Under the pieces are notes generated by a model. The model was not told where the DNA came from and made no database searches. It saw only the letters and a list, made by a program, of their open reading frames with translations. The position numbers and the translations under genes are program-made. 64,000 nucleotides of DNA from Halisarca cf. caerulea (taxonomy: Eukaryota; Porifera; Demospongiae; Chondrillida; Halisarcidae): assembly GCA_963170055.1 (NCBI GenBank), contig CAUJGJ010000444.1, forward strand, positions 2,017,001 to 2,081,000, read 5' to 3'. Shown here piece after piece: positions 46,865-57,887 of this stretch (its first letter is position 1; each line of letters starts with the position of its first letter).

Positions 46865-49800
46865 AGGGGATCTTATTTAAACTGGGGAGGCCAATAGCCA
46901 GAGGCTACTATAAAGGCACCCAGTACAAGGAAACAATACATACGTAAGACAAAATAAGAGTGAGAAAGAAAAAAGAAACATAGAGATTGTTAATTTGATT
47001 CCATGCAGGATACATGCAAGAGTATTTGAGAATTTGGTTATTCATGCATTATGGGGGAAAAAAAATTCTTGCATTTTTCTGAAAATTTCTTAAAATTCTT
47101 CTCTTGACGAGTGGCCGGAGGTAGGGTGCGCCAGAGAGAAGCACCAGCAAAACTAAATGCTTTCTGTCCAGTTGATGTTCTTAACAGGGGAAGGTTAAGC
47201 TGGGAGGTAGAGGAGGAACGGGTGTTATGATGGGAGGAAACAGAGGGGAAGAGCCGAGTAAGATAGGGCGGAGATTGGCAAGACAAGCATCGAAATACAC
47301 ATTGAGCTATGTGAAGTTTTCTTCTTGAGGTGAGATTCGTCAGCCCAAGTTCTTGGAGTGCAGCAGTGGAAGAGGAGTCACGTTGCCTTCGGAGCACAAC
47401 TTTACAGGCAAAGTTTAACAGAACATCTAATCGACGAGATTCACCAAGATTACAACCAGACCAGACAACATCACAGTAATCGAAGTGGGGGAGAATGTAG
47501 GATTTGAGAAAGGTGAAAAGGAGAGAACGAGGAAGAAACCAAGAAAGTCTACGGAGAAGATTGAGACTACGATTTACTTTCCCACAAACCATGTCCACGT
47601 GATCACTCCAAGTTAGAGTATCGTTTAGAACAACACCAAGATACTTGAGGGATCTAACCTGTTCCACAGTCACATCATCAATATGAATGTCCAAGCCAGA
47701 TTCTGCTTTTGCCTTACTCGAGTGTATGAGCATACACTTTGTCTTATTTTCATTCAGCCGAAGTCCATTTCTTGCCATCCATAAGTTAGCTGCATCCAAG
47801 CACTTTTGAAGAGAAGCATTCAAAGAAGAAAGGTTTGAGTTGATGATGTAGATGGCAGTATCGTCTGCAAAGAGAACCACAGAGTCAGGAGGTAGAACAG
47901 AGGGCAAATCGTTAATGAAGGCAGAGAAAAGAGAAGGACCAAGGACAGAACCTTGTGGAACACCAGAGGTAGGAAAACCAGGAGAGGAGTAAGAATCATC
48001 AACACGAGTAACTTGGGAACGATGAGAAAGGTAGGATTTAAACCATGAAGCAGCAGATGGAGAGAGACCAAGTTGGGAAAGTTTAGAAAGAAGCATGTAA
48101 TGATCTACAGTGTCAAAGGCTTTTGTGATATCCAGGAATACTACACCGATGTACTGTTTTCTATCAAGAGCCTTGTACCATTCGTCTAGACAGTGGAGAA
48201 GGAGTGTTTGGGTTGAATGTGTGGGTCGGAAGCCAGATTGGAATGGGAAGAGAAGATCATTTTCAAGGAAGTGAGAAGAAAGTTGTTGCTGGACACATTT
48301 TTCTAGGAGTTTGCTACAAACAGGAAGCAGGGAGATAGGCCGGTAGTTGGAGGGGGAGACACGGTCACCACCTTTGTGGAGGGGTTTAACCCAAGCACAC
48401 TTCCAGGGAGCAGGGAAGATAGCTGAAGAGATGGAGGAATTAAGAATGGAGGAAAGAGGGTAAGAGATGACAGATCGACCAGCTTTAAGAGCAAAAGAGG
48501 GAATACCATCAAGACCAATAGAGCATCGAGTTTTAAGCGAAGCAAGAGTTTCTTCACACCAAGCAGGAGTAGTGGAGGCCAGGGAGAGAGTAGATGGAGG
48601 AGGTGTGGACAAGGCAGGTGGAGATGGGCGCCAGGTACCAGAAGCAGCTGCAGAAGATATTGAAACAAAGTGTGTATTTAGAGTGTCAGCAACAGAGGTG
48701 GAGTTCATGTTGAAGCAAGACCAGTTTTCTTGTGGAGAGGAGGAAACACCAGCAGCTTTAAGAGTGTTCCAAAGAGTTGAAGGATCAGCCTTATTCCAAA
48801 TTAGGCGGTGGAAGTACTCCTTTTTGGCCTTTCGTTGCAGTGCAGTTACTCGATTTCTCTGTGTCTTGAATGCATCCCATGTTACTGTAAGTGGGTTTTT
48901 CTTGAAGAGTTTATACAACTTGTTACGATGGTCCATCTCGTTTCTTATATGCTTCGTAATCCAAGGAGCAGTCTTCTTCTTAATACGTATTGTTTTCAGT
49001 GGGGCATGTAAATCCAACACATCCAAAAAGAGTGAGTTAAAGACATCAACCTTGTCATCCGGACTATCAAATATGTCAATCACAGACCACGGAACATTTG
49101 CAAGGTCTTTCTCAAAACATGTTCTAGAAAAGTGTTTGCAAGATCGACGAGTTACTATGTGCGGAGAGGCTTTGGGAACATTATAGTCAACATCGAGCAG
49201 AATAGGCAGGTGGTCGGAGATGGTTAAGTTCAGAACAGAAGAATTGGATATAGGAATATCAGAAGTAGCAATGAAGAGATCTAGGATAGAATTAGTAGTA
49301 GGAGAGAAGTGTGTATGGGAGTCGATGGGTTGTTGGAGGGAGTGAGAGTCCAGGAAGTTAGAGAAAAACTTGGAGTAAGGTTTACTCATATCAGACATGT
49401 CAACATTGAAATCTCCACTAGCAATAATATTCTTCTTGGTTGTCATCATACATTCAATATTGTTACAGGCATCATTCACTGACTGAGTGGGTAGATTTGG
49501 AGGTCTGTAAAAGCAGCCAAAGACAAGAGGGGAACAGAACAGCCTGGAATCAATAGTAACCCATAAGTACTCAAGGCCAGAAGCAGAAGGACCACAAGAG
49601 AGGAGAGAACAGGACAAATGGTTGGCACAGTATACAGCAACTCCACCACCACACCGAGAACGATCGCAACGATGCAATGTGTAACCAGAAAGATACAGCT
49701 CACCATTACCAACAGAAGAATCAAGCCAGGTTTCAGAAAGGGCTAGGACATCAGGGTGGACGGAGGACACCAGACATGCAACCTCATCGAAATGACAGAC

Positions 49801-50106
49801 GAGGCTGCGTGCGTTTAGGTGGACGAAACGCAACATTTTCTTTGGGTTTCTGAACTCCGAACGCGGCTTCTGTCCAGCAGTGCTAGGCCCTGGGTTTGTT
49901 TCTATATCTCCACATCTGAGAAGTATTGTGCTTGTTCTTCGTCTTGATTTCCATAGGCTCTTCATAATCTCTCGCGCTCTCTTCATCGATCGTCTTAGGT
50001 GCGAAAATCCGTCAGTTGGCTGGTATCTTGGAAGAAGAGATGTCGAAAATCTTCCAATGTGTCCAGATAGGTACTGGTGACTATACGATGTGTTCCCTTC
50101 GTTCTT
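46865..50106 (-). mobile_element. Full-length CR1-like LINE
   Basis: About 3.24 kb, inserted antisense to the window, between TAACCTC repeats. It has a short 5' UTR (50106-49987), one intact open frame and a 3' UTR ending AGTTTAAATAAGATCCCCT. The 3' end matches those of the truncated relatives at 29190-29262 and 54570-54649 (TTAAATAAGA core). Intact coding capacity and clean target duplications indicate a young insertion. Confidence 0.9.
47038..49986 (-). CDS. LINE polyprotein: 2A-like leader, APE endonuclease, reverse transcriptase
   Basis: 982 residues with no stop. Residues 26-34, GDIETNPGP, fit the 2A consensus D-x-E-x-N-P-G-P, which makes ribosomes skip a peptide bond between the last Gly and Pro. 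An APE-type endonuclease follows (about 50-270) with HLNARSL, LSETWL (85-88 core), GDFNVD (191-196) and SDHLP (257-261). The reverse transcriptase (about 480-780) shows NYRPISLLP, FPFQSGFR, VVFLDITKAFDTV (A), GVPQGSVLGP (B) and LFADDT (C, 706-709 core). The C-terminal region ends with TGQKAFSFAGASLWRTLPP. All catalytic motifs are present, so the element may be able to transpose. No separate ORF1 is visible; in this family the first frame may be lost or absent. Confidence 0.9.
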   Translation of the reverse strand: MKRAREIMKSLWKSRRRTSTILLRCGDIETNPGPSTAGQKPRSEFRNPKKMLRFVHLNARSLVCHFDEVACLVSSVHPDVLALSETWLDSSVGNGELYLSGYTLHRCDRSRCGGGVAVYCANHLSCSLLSCGPSASGLEYLWVTIDSRLFCSPLVFGCFYRPPNLPTQSVNDACNNIECMMTTKKNIIASGDFNVDMSDMSKPYSKFFSNFLDSHSLQQPIDSHTHFSPTTNSILDLFIATSDIPISNSSVLNLTISDHLPILLDVDYNVPKASPHIVTRRSCKHFSRTCFEKDLANVPWSVIDIFDSPDDKVDVFNSLFLDVLDLHAPLKTIRIKKKTAPWITKHIRNEMDHRNKLYKLFKKNPLTVTWDAFKTQRNRVTALQRKAKKEYFHRLIWNKADPSTLWNTLKAAGVSSSPQENWSCFNMNSTSVADTLNTHFVSISSAAASGTWRPSPPALSTPPPSTLSLASTTPAWCEETLASLKTRCSIGLDGIPSFALKAGRSVISYPLSSILNSSISSAIFPAPWKCAWVKPLHKGGDRVSPSNYRPISLLPVCSKLLEKCVQQQLSSHFLENDLLFPFQSGFRPTHSTQTLLLHCLDEWYKALDRKQYIGVVFLDITKAFDTVDHYMLLSKLSQLGLSPSAASWFKSYLSHRSQVTRVDDSYSSPGFPTSGVPQGSVLGPSLFSAFINDLPSVLPPDSVVLFADDTAIYIINSNLSSLNASLQKCLDAANLWMARNGLRLNENKTKCMLIHSSKAKAESGLDIHIDDVTVEQVRSLKYLGVVLNDTLTWSDHVDMVCGKVNRSLNLLRRLSWFLPRSLLFTFLKSYILPHFDYCDVVWSGCNLGESRRLDVLLNFACKVVLRRQRDSSSTAALQELGLTNLTSRRKLHIAQCVFRCLSCQSPPYLTRLFPSVSSHHNTRSSSTSQLNLPLLRTSTGQKAFSFAGASLWRTLPPATRQEKNFKKFSEKCKNFFSPIMHE

Positions 50107-50113
50107 TAACCTC
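50107..50113. repeat. Target-site duplication, right
   Basis: TAACCTC, partner of 46858-46864. Confidence 0.85.
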
Positions 50114-51264
50114 CTTCATTCCCCAATAGAGGTGAAGAACAAAGTATTGACTCTGCCATCTGTGAGAATGGTCAGTTTCTGAGTGTAATAAGAGAGAGGC
50201 TACAACAATTCCAGACATAATGTGCCGCTCAATCCTGTTTAGGAATGCATTGGCCATACCTAAGCTGTTGTACCTGTTGCAAACAGCACCTTGTTTCTTC
50301 TCGATCATCAGGCCTTTGGGAATTTGATCAACATCTGCATTCTACCCTGTCATCAGTGAATTTATGTGGACCTATCATCTGATAAGGCTTAGCTACAGGC
50401 AACTCTACCTGTAAGCCACGGCAGTATTGGAATATGGTGGGCAGGTATATATGCTTGCACCTTCAGTCTATTCCACATCTGCTGCTAGTTATCAAGACTT
50501 CATGCTCTAGATAGTGCCTTCATTTGTTACTCCGCCCTCCATCCATTAGGCTTCATAGCTATGTGCCAATTATATATATATGAGCTGGAGTTCTCAGAAG
50601 AGAAGAGGTCATGCAAGATAGATTGCATGGGGCAGATCCATGATTAAAGGATGTTTCAGGAGTCTCCTTTCCTCTGTATAGGATGACAGAAACTGGCCAG
50701 CTAGGCTCCTGGCGTCCACTTGCAAGGAATTTAGGTTGTGGCTACAGGCACCCGCCTCTCTTCACTTGGCCTCAGAATGGATGATGATGTCATTCGATCA
50801 TGTACTGCCACAAGTCTGCAACTTGGGTACCACTTGGCATCCCTCATCACTGCCAGCATTGTGGAAGCTGGTCATGCAGCAACTCATGTCTTGAGTTGCA
50901 GAAAGAGACAAGGACATGCACCAGGCTCACCATGTAGCTTTCAGTGAGCTCCTGCATTGTTCGCTTGTTGCATCAGGTGTACCTGCAAGACTGGAACTCG
51001 TGCAGAGGTATTCCCGGGGTGGAGAAGACCGTCCTGATGGGATGTCATTGCATCCTCAGGGCTGCAGGCAAGCCCCTGACTTGGGATGTCACCTACAGAG
51101 ACACCTTTACACAAGCAAATCTGTGCAATGTTCAAGTGTAGATCCAGGCACAATTGGAAGCAGAAATCAAGAACGCCAACACTATTTTAGCACTCATAAA
51201 AAACTACACCTTTGTGCCAATGGCAATTGAAACAGCTGAACTGCACCAGAAGCAAAGTTGCTTT

Positions 51265-52075
51265 TAACTTAACAAAATTAATACACATGCACGCATGTAT
51301 ACTTGCATGCATATCACACTCCTGCATGCATGAACACACACATGAATGCATATGCATGCACCCATACTGTACATGGACTCTTTTGCAAATAATACAGTAA
51401 ATTACTATATTCAAATCAGCAGAAATTTCCACTACATGGACTTTACACAGCACATATGTACAATACGCATGAAGCAAGATAAATATATACTGCTTAATAA
51501 GGATCGATGCTCAATTATGCAAATGACATAATATTAATTTTTGTTGTGAAAACTGCCAGCTCATCTTAACTAGGGACATGTGAGTTCCCCCCAAGAAAGT
51601 ATCTCATTCTTAAAGTATTCTTTTTCATCAATAGCCTAAGGATGCATGAAAATTGCTGTCTATCCAGATTATAGATGGTTCTCATACTGTACATATGAGT
51701 GGTTTTGTTATTTATAATGGCCAGATACACAAAAATCTGACATACTCCAATGACACATGTACACAGGCTAGACAATCATGTATTGATAGTGGACAGCTGT
51801 AAGCACTGGCATGTTTAGTTGTTAAATTATAATGCCCATTTTAAATTATTATAATATTCACGTATTTTCATATATACAATTTCAATGTACCATATCTATG
51901 CATATAGTATTAGTTTCGTCTCTAAAATTTTTAAACATGCAATTGTGATTAGAAAAGGTGGTGGTGTTGGATGGATACATAGATATTACAATACACACAG
52001 TCATATGTAGTGTCATAATATACCAACCTCCAATTAATGTAATTATTTTCTGCTAATAACTGTTCTTATTGTTGT
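51265..52075. other. 3' flank of copy G, no gene seen
   Basis: Nearly identical to 4400-5205. AT-rich with TGCAT-rich short runs. Confidence 0.6.
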
Positions 52076-52077
52076 GC

Positions 52078-53757
52078 TCATGCATGAATCAGTTTATCCA
52101 ACACTTCTTCACTTTTTGCCTTCAGATTTTTCATGATTACTTTTAGAATCCACACTCCTGCTGGCATGAATACATGCTGCAATATGAATCTTACAAATGT
52201 GGACACACTTTGAGTCTTCTCTCCATATTTACTCAAATGAAGTATTAGGGCAATGCTTAACGCCTGTGATCCGAGTCCCAAGGTAAGTAATACCATAAGC
52301 AATAATACCACAGACTGCCTGCATGCTTGTTTTGGTGTGATTTTGTATTCCTTGTCTGCAATGAAGACTTGATCAATTGTAAATGGAATGGCTACCACTA
52401 CAATACATCCAAGCATTACACACCATACTGTGATGATGGTGAATCCATAGAAATGAGGATTAACACTCACTAATAACAACTGAAACGGCATACATCCCAC
52501 AAGGCCTGCCACACTAACATAGATTACCCAAAGAGAAATTGCTTTTAGTATTCTTTTCTCTCTTCCTTTACACTTTATGAAAAGACTCCATGTTCTTGGA
52601 ATTGGCAAAGACAAGTATTGACTATGATTATAGGCTACAATACTTATTGTGAGTAGTAAATAAGATAGAAGAAAGCAAACTGCCATTACATTTACTGCCA
52701 CACTACTTTTTATTCTACGTGGATGGCATGCAACCAACAGTAGTTTAATTGTCATATACACAATGAAGGTGGGTGCCAAGCTAACTGCACTCCAGAAGAA
52801 TGGCACTTTCACTTTGCTTTTGCTGCGTTGCATGAGCTTCAACACATGTTCTCCTACATAGTGCAGTGCCAAAGGATATAAAACTCCTAAAATGCCCAAA
52901 AAATTTATGAAGGCATTTTCAGGATGTTGCCAGAGAGGAAGGGCAAAGTTATCACTATTATTGATGCCCTTTAATAACAGTTTCTTCTCCAGTCTGATGT
53001 CATTTCTTGGAATACCCATTTCAAGTGGTGAAGCAAACATTGAGGATTCTTGTTTTGCACTGTGGAATACGGATGCTATCTACATTTTCAAAGGCAATAG
53101 GTAGCAATTGTAAAATGATATATAGTAACTTGGAGCATGATACAATCATAATGTACAATAGGTTTGAAGAATGCATCATTGCATGGTGATTTGTTAGTAC
53201 CTACTGTATATATATATATGTACCTGAATTGTGACATCAATCGCTGTCCTCCTATAGATACTAACCATGACATCTCCCAAGTCAAATGGTGTCTTAATAC
53301 AAGCAAGCTGTGTTGGCAAGTAGAAGGGAGACGTTACATTGAATGCCAGGTAGTAACTTTCGATGGGTAAGTATTCTCCAAATTCAATCAGATACATTTC
53401 CATTCCCACCATGTACATAGGTGTTGTAGTCCAATAGTACCAAGCTATACTACTATTAGAGTTGATCACTGGATATGTCTTCCATGGATATGTCCCTTTT
53501 GAACACTCTTGAGGAAACATGTTAGTGTAGTTTGTGAAGTAGACAATGATGATGCTAGATGGCTCAGCTTGATTAATGGGATAAAAGGCTTTAATGAGTT
53601 GCTCAAAATTGTCGGGATAAGCTAAGATGGACTTTGAGATTTCGAAAGCATCATCACAGTACTCATGCTGAATACAGCCAGCTCCCCGGGTGATGTTGAT
53701 TACAGCTGACATGACCATTAACACAGTACATTTGCATACCAAAAGCATCATGATCAC
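52078..53757 (-). CDS. Copy G: type 2 ectodomain plus multi-pass membrane protein, intact
   Basis: Two exons. Exon 1 (53757-53224) gives 178 residues: a hydrophobic signal peptide (LLVCKCTVLMVMSAVI), the cysteine cluster GCIQHEYCDDAFEI, and an ectodomain with sites NYTN, NSS and NVTS and the shared motif EFGEYLPIESYY. It ends in phase 0 at ATTCAG|GTACAT. Exon 2 (53079-52078) starts at TGTAG|ATAGCATCC, reading [10 protein letters not shown], and gives 333 residues with about seven hydrophobic segments (for example FINFLGILGVLYPLALHYV, VMAVCFLLSYLLLTISIVAY, VVLLLMVLLTLGLGSQALSI) and a charged tail ending KLIHA. The total is 511 residues. Subtype 1 (copy A) shares the architecture, intron position and phase at low identity. 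Function unknown; a surface receptor or channel is possible. Confidence 0.8.
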
Positions 53758-54224
53758 TTTTCTTGCTTAAATCCCACTTCTGTTCAACCAAACATAAAAT
53801 TTCTTAAATACATTTGGATTCTCTACAAATACAATGGAGTATATTTTCAGTTTCAAGTACAAATGAAATTGAATGCTTTACTTAAGAAAATTGATCCATA
53901 TAGTGTATACAGATTTCAATCTTCCCATTTATATGTTATGCACAGGGCAATTTTGATGTATGCATGATCAGTGCCATTATAATATGCAGTACGTATACTT
54001 GTACATTCCATCAGTTCTATGCCAATTATTGCAAACCATACAAAGTGGTGCAGCTAAACCTGTCTGCAAAGACTACTAAGGGCCCAAATGATTTTGGTCT
54101 CTATTAAAGAGAAATTCAACCCCTTGCTGCATGCATGCATCATTTGATTCATGGGCTACCCCAACCATATATAGTCAAAAACTACACCATTGATTTCACA
54201 TGCACACAATTGAAGCATGAAAGC

Positions 54225-54225
<1 letters not shown>
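53758..54225. other. 5' flank of copy G, no gene seen
   Basis: Its first 200 bp resemble the sequence beyond exon 1 of copy C (31245-31450). No gene is seen. Confidence 0.5.

Positions 54226-54227
<2 letters not shown>

Positions 54228-54297
<70 letters not shown>
54228..54297. repeat. (CA)n microsatellite
   Basis: Pure CA apart from one CG. Confidence 0.9.
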
Positions 54298-54299
<2 letters not shown>

Positions 54300-54479
54300 C
54301 AGCTTGACACGAATAAGGGTGGGAAACCATGCAGGCCTAGCCTGTTGCGAGCCCTATAAATCCATGGGGTTTCTTTTTCCAATCATTACGATATACAGTA
54401 ACACTACAAATAACACAAAAATAACAGATGGAATTGATCTTCATTTACTAATGTCTTTATCACTAATTAATAATTTTTG

Positions 54480-54649
54480 CTCATCTAAATTATTTCACCA
54501 GAATACAAACTTTGAACTCTTGTGTGTTGAATCTTTGTACACCCCCATTGTTTCTTTTACATTTTGTCCCTTTTTCTTTTCTGCATGGGTGCCACTTACG
54601 TAGTTTTGGCTCAATGTTCCCTAAGTTAAATAAGACTACCCTATACCCT
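54480..54649 (+). mobile_element. 3' UTR fragment of the CR1-like LINE
   Basis: Resembles the last 170 bp of the element at 27480-29262: GTTGAATCTTTGTACA, TTTTCTTTTCTG, GGGTGCCACTTAC, then AGTTAAATAAGACTACCC and a short TACCC repeat. Extreme 5' truncation. It ends exactly where the foldback at 54650 begins. Confidence 0.75.
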
Positions 54650-55183
54650 GGAAAGATTTTAATGGAATTCACTACCACTACTACTAAAGGGCGACATCCA
54701 GCCACCTCGTGCCTCCCTAATGAACCCAATGGTTATGGAAGTCTAGGGTAACCAAACCCAGCCTAGCCTAGTTAGTCTGGAAAGGAGGTCTTACACCCTC
54801 AACAGCAGATATCATATGGCCAAATAATTCTAGCTAAGGCAACCACACCTAGCCTAGCCTAGTTAGTCTGCTGTGGATAAAAAGAACAGCCTGAGGAAAA
54901 GTGGACTTCCGCTGCATGGGATATTGAACCGGTGACCTTCAGCTTTGTACACTGATGCTCTACCTTCTGAGCTAGGAAGCCCATCCAGTAGGTAAAGCCA
55001 CGGATCACCTTATCTTATATTTGACCATTATGTCTGCTGAGGGTGTAAAACCTCCTTTCCAGACTAACTAGGCTAGGCTAGGTTTGGTTGCCCTAGACTT
55101 CCATAACCATTGGGTCCATTAGGGAGCATGAGGTGGCTGGATGCCGCCCTTTCCTTAGTAGTGAATTCCATTAAAAACTTTCC
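54650..55183. mobile_element. Long foldback element with a tRNA-like core
   Basis: Arms of about 170 bp (54650-54825 and 55013-55183) are inverted copies; for example CAATGGTTATGGAAGTCTAG near 54728 is found inverted near 55090-55112, and GTTAGTCTGGAAAGGAGGT is inverted near 55045-55063. The centre repeats CCTAGCCTAGTTAGTCTG once more and holds a tRNA-like sequence on the minus strand. Probably a non-autonomous SINE/foldback composite. Confidence 0.75.
54903..54982 (-). ncRNA. tRNA-like sequence (tRNA-derived SINE head or decayed tRNA)
   Basis: On the minus strand GGGCTTC pairs with GAAGTCC as a 7-bp acceptor stem (one G-U). GCTC/GAGC forms a D arm within TAGCTCAGAAGGTAGAGC, a good box A. 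TCAGT/GCTGA forms a 5-bp anticodon stem with a 7-base loop. The box B region GGTTCAATATCC has an extra base and its stem does not close, so it is unlikely to be a working tRNA. Confidence 0.5.
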
Positions 55184-57880
55184 ACACATTTTGATCTACC
55201 CGTTAAACATAAATTCCTAAAATGAGCTGTATAATGCTTTCCACCATGCACTTTTTTCCAATAAAAGAAGCCACCATAGTCTGTTCGAAGCATTTTTAGC
55301 ATAGGTATATAATAGTGCCAATGACAACAAACTAATTTCTTTATTAAAGTGAAATTGTATAATTTTAGGTAGTCCGGTTGGGATAAACTGTAAAAGTTGA
55401 AATCTTCTGTAGGTTTGGGAATATCTGAATATTATTATGAATTTATTAGTACTGTATAAGTATCGTGATTGCTATTAATGCTCTATGATCAAAAGTTGTA
55501 ACTGATGGTCATAAAGGTTTGGTGTGGTCAAAGTATTGAATGGACTAAGTTTGAGTTGAGTATAACGTAGTGAAAGTGAAAATGATACATTTGTAGTAAA
55601 GGGCATGGAGTTGTATGAATGCTGTGGGACCAACTAATGAGGTATAATCTACACAGGAAGACAGTGTTGGGGTTACGTGAGTAAGTGGCACAGATTAAGG
55701 CACATGGTGCGAGTCCTTGTAATTACAGGAAATGTATGCATGGGATGCATGGTTTGGTCAAACAAACCGCAGACAAAGTTTAAATATGTATGGTATGACT
55801 CAAATATACACCACTTAGAACAAGGACATACACACTGCATGATAACTACTTACATTTGTAGGATCAAATTTTAAGTTAAATCTCGACCATGGAGACCTAT
55901 TGAAGCATGCAAATTAATGTTGATTGGTTGCATTGGAAAGCATTCCAAAGTCGCAATTATGGTAGACAATTAAAGAAGTACCTGGCATTTGATGTACCAG
56001 TGTATACATATTTGTACTGAATCTGTTGGCCCCTTATATGATGCGTGCTAAGGAATTGATAACTGTGATGATTGAGTTTATACATACCATATTCATGTTG
56101 TCGGGCTGGTTTGAAGGAATAGCAGGAACTCGCACTAATGTATGAGGGAAAAACCTTACAATGTTTGTAGACGAGATTAGTAATCTTCATTGAATTCCGG
56201 TTAAATACATCATAATATTATTTATTATATTATGTATGACATAATATTTATATATTATTTATACTTTAAATATTATGATGATCCCCCTACCTATGGGCCT
56301 GGAAACACTGAGTACATTTGGAACATGGAGATTCTGAAGTAAACTAAATCCAACAACACAAGAATCAGCAAGGGAGTAATGGAGGAAATTGTTGCCAAAA
56401 AACATGCATATTGTAGTTAATATTGTAGAGGCTGGTCTTACTTGTGTAGCTCGAGGGAAAGTGGTTTTTTGAATTTTGGAGTACACTGAATGTAATCAAA
56501 GTGTGTAGTGAGGACTGAACAATTTCATGCAGAATGTTCATGGTCGACAGCAAACAGGTAACCATGCAAAAACACTACATGTGCCACAGTAAGTTTGGTC
56601 CAGCCAGTAAGTTTGGTCTGGGTGTGCATGATGGTATCCAACCCCTAATCCTAGATGGTTAGAGTTTGTATTAGAGAGGCACGTACCTGTATATACTGGA
56701 CCAAAATATCTAGCTGTTACAGCTCCAAATTATAATTAGTGCTGTATATACAATTTCACTTCCTTTTAATGTAATTTGCTCGGCCAGTTTATATCATAGG
56801 CCACAAATAGCACATGCAATGAAATTGGCTTGTTTTTGTCAACAATTAACACCTTTCTGTTTAAATTTTATAGGAATTGACCATTTTCCATGTATTTTGT
56901 ATTCATAATGTATAGTAGGGTAACTACGTAAATTATGGTAATAAGTTAACTTTAAATTGTCCACTGCCTCCTAAATTAGCTTGCAAGTAATATCCCCTCT
57001 ATTTGCAATTTGCCCCTTAAGTGCATACACGGGACATTTTTTTTATTCTGTCCGATCCATCCATATATAATTCAGGGCGGCGTGGAAGCTACTTATCTTT
57101 GGGGGGTCAGACCACATCAGCTATAAATATATATATTATACACGTCATCATATACTTGACATTCCCCATTTGATCCTGATTTCGTAAGCAGTAATGATTG
57201 ACTACTACCCTTATCAATGACTTTGGTTATTACTAATGACAGGATAAGCCTATAAAAGTTATTACACAAGACATAAGATCTACCTACTTGATTTGGGGGT
57301 CAATGACCCCCCATGCAGTATCATTTTTGGTGGGTCTACAGACCCCCCTTTCTGCCTCCCCTAGGCCTGTAATTACAATCTTATATAATATATGTTATGT
57401 GCTCTTGCATGTATAACAGAATTCAATTGAGTGTACAGTGCATATGTATGGAACCTGTGGAATGCAGGCCTTGCAGACCACCAAAAGTGTACACATGTCC
57501 TGACTATGCAGAGGTGTCTTGATAAATGATCCAGTCAAATGTCATAAACATGAAACCTTCGACCTTTGGACATGTTTTCGATAATACAGTATTATTTCAA
57601 ATTATTCTGGTATAAAGTAAGCTAAGCTGGGAGGTGGGGGGTCAGTCTGTTCCCCCAGCCCCGACTATGGTCCTGAATTTAGCACATGTACGTTACAAGA
57701 ATGTTGTGCATATACTGTACACATATCAATAATTAATAGACAGGCTTGTAAGGTAAATGGAACAGGTGTGGCAAAAGGGGTCACACACTAGACAAAGTTG
57801 AACAAGCATACCATCATTTTACATCATATAATTGTGATATAAAACTATGTAGAAAAACTGACACATTCTTTAATACACTC
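55184..57880. other. No gene supported
   Basis: AT-rich. Minus-strand frames at 55957-56190 and 56259-56565 have cysteine- and leucine-rich sequence of uncertain meaning, with no motif I can name. A G/C-rich patch at 57300-57360 (TTGGGGGTCAATGACCCCCC, a small hairpin) may be a repeat remnant. Confidence 0.4.
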
Positions 57881-57887
57881 TAAAGTA

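Larger units (their letters stand above)
46690..51260 (+). pseudogene. Decayed non-LTR reverse transcriptase, split by a LINE
   Basis: Second copy of the remnant at 3165-4370, interrupted between 46865 and 50106 by an antisense LINE. It is a little more complete: near 50955-51055 it keeps a segment, absent from the first copy, encoding ARLELVQRYSRGGEDRPDG, a known C-terminal RT pattern. The tail LTWDVTYRDTFTQANLCNV and a YTFVPMAIETAELHQ-like end follow. Stops and frameshifts are present on both sides of the insertion. Confidence 0.65.

Noticed and set aside
48467..49186. 239-residue plus-strand frame opposite the LINE
   Set aside because: It is the antisense shadow of the LINE polyprotein, which has all expected motifs on the minus strand.
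54903..54982. Functional tRNA gene
   Set aside because: The T arm does not close and box B has an extra base; it sits inside a foldback element, so a SINE head or decayed tRNA is more likely.
56259..56565. Possible membrane-protein fragment on the minus strand
   Set aside because: The two overlapping frames have no recognisable motif, and no consistent exon structure could be built.
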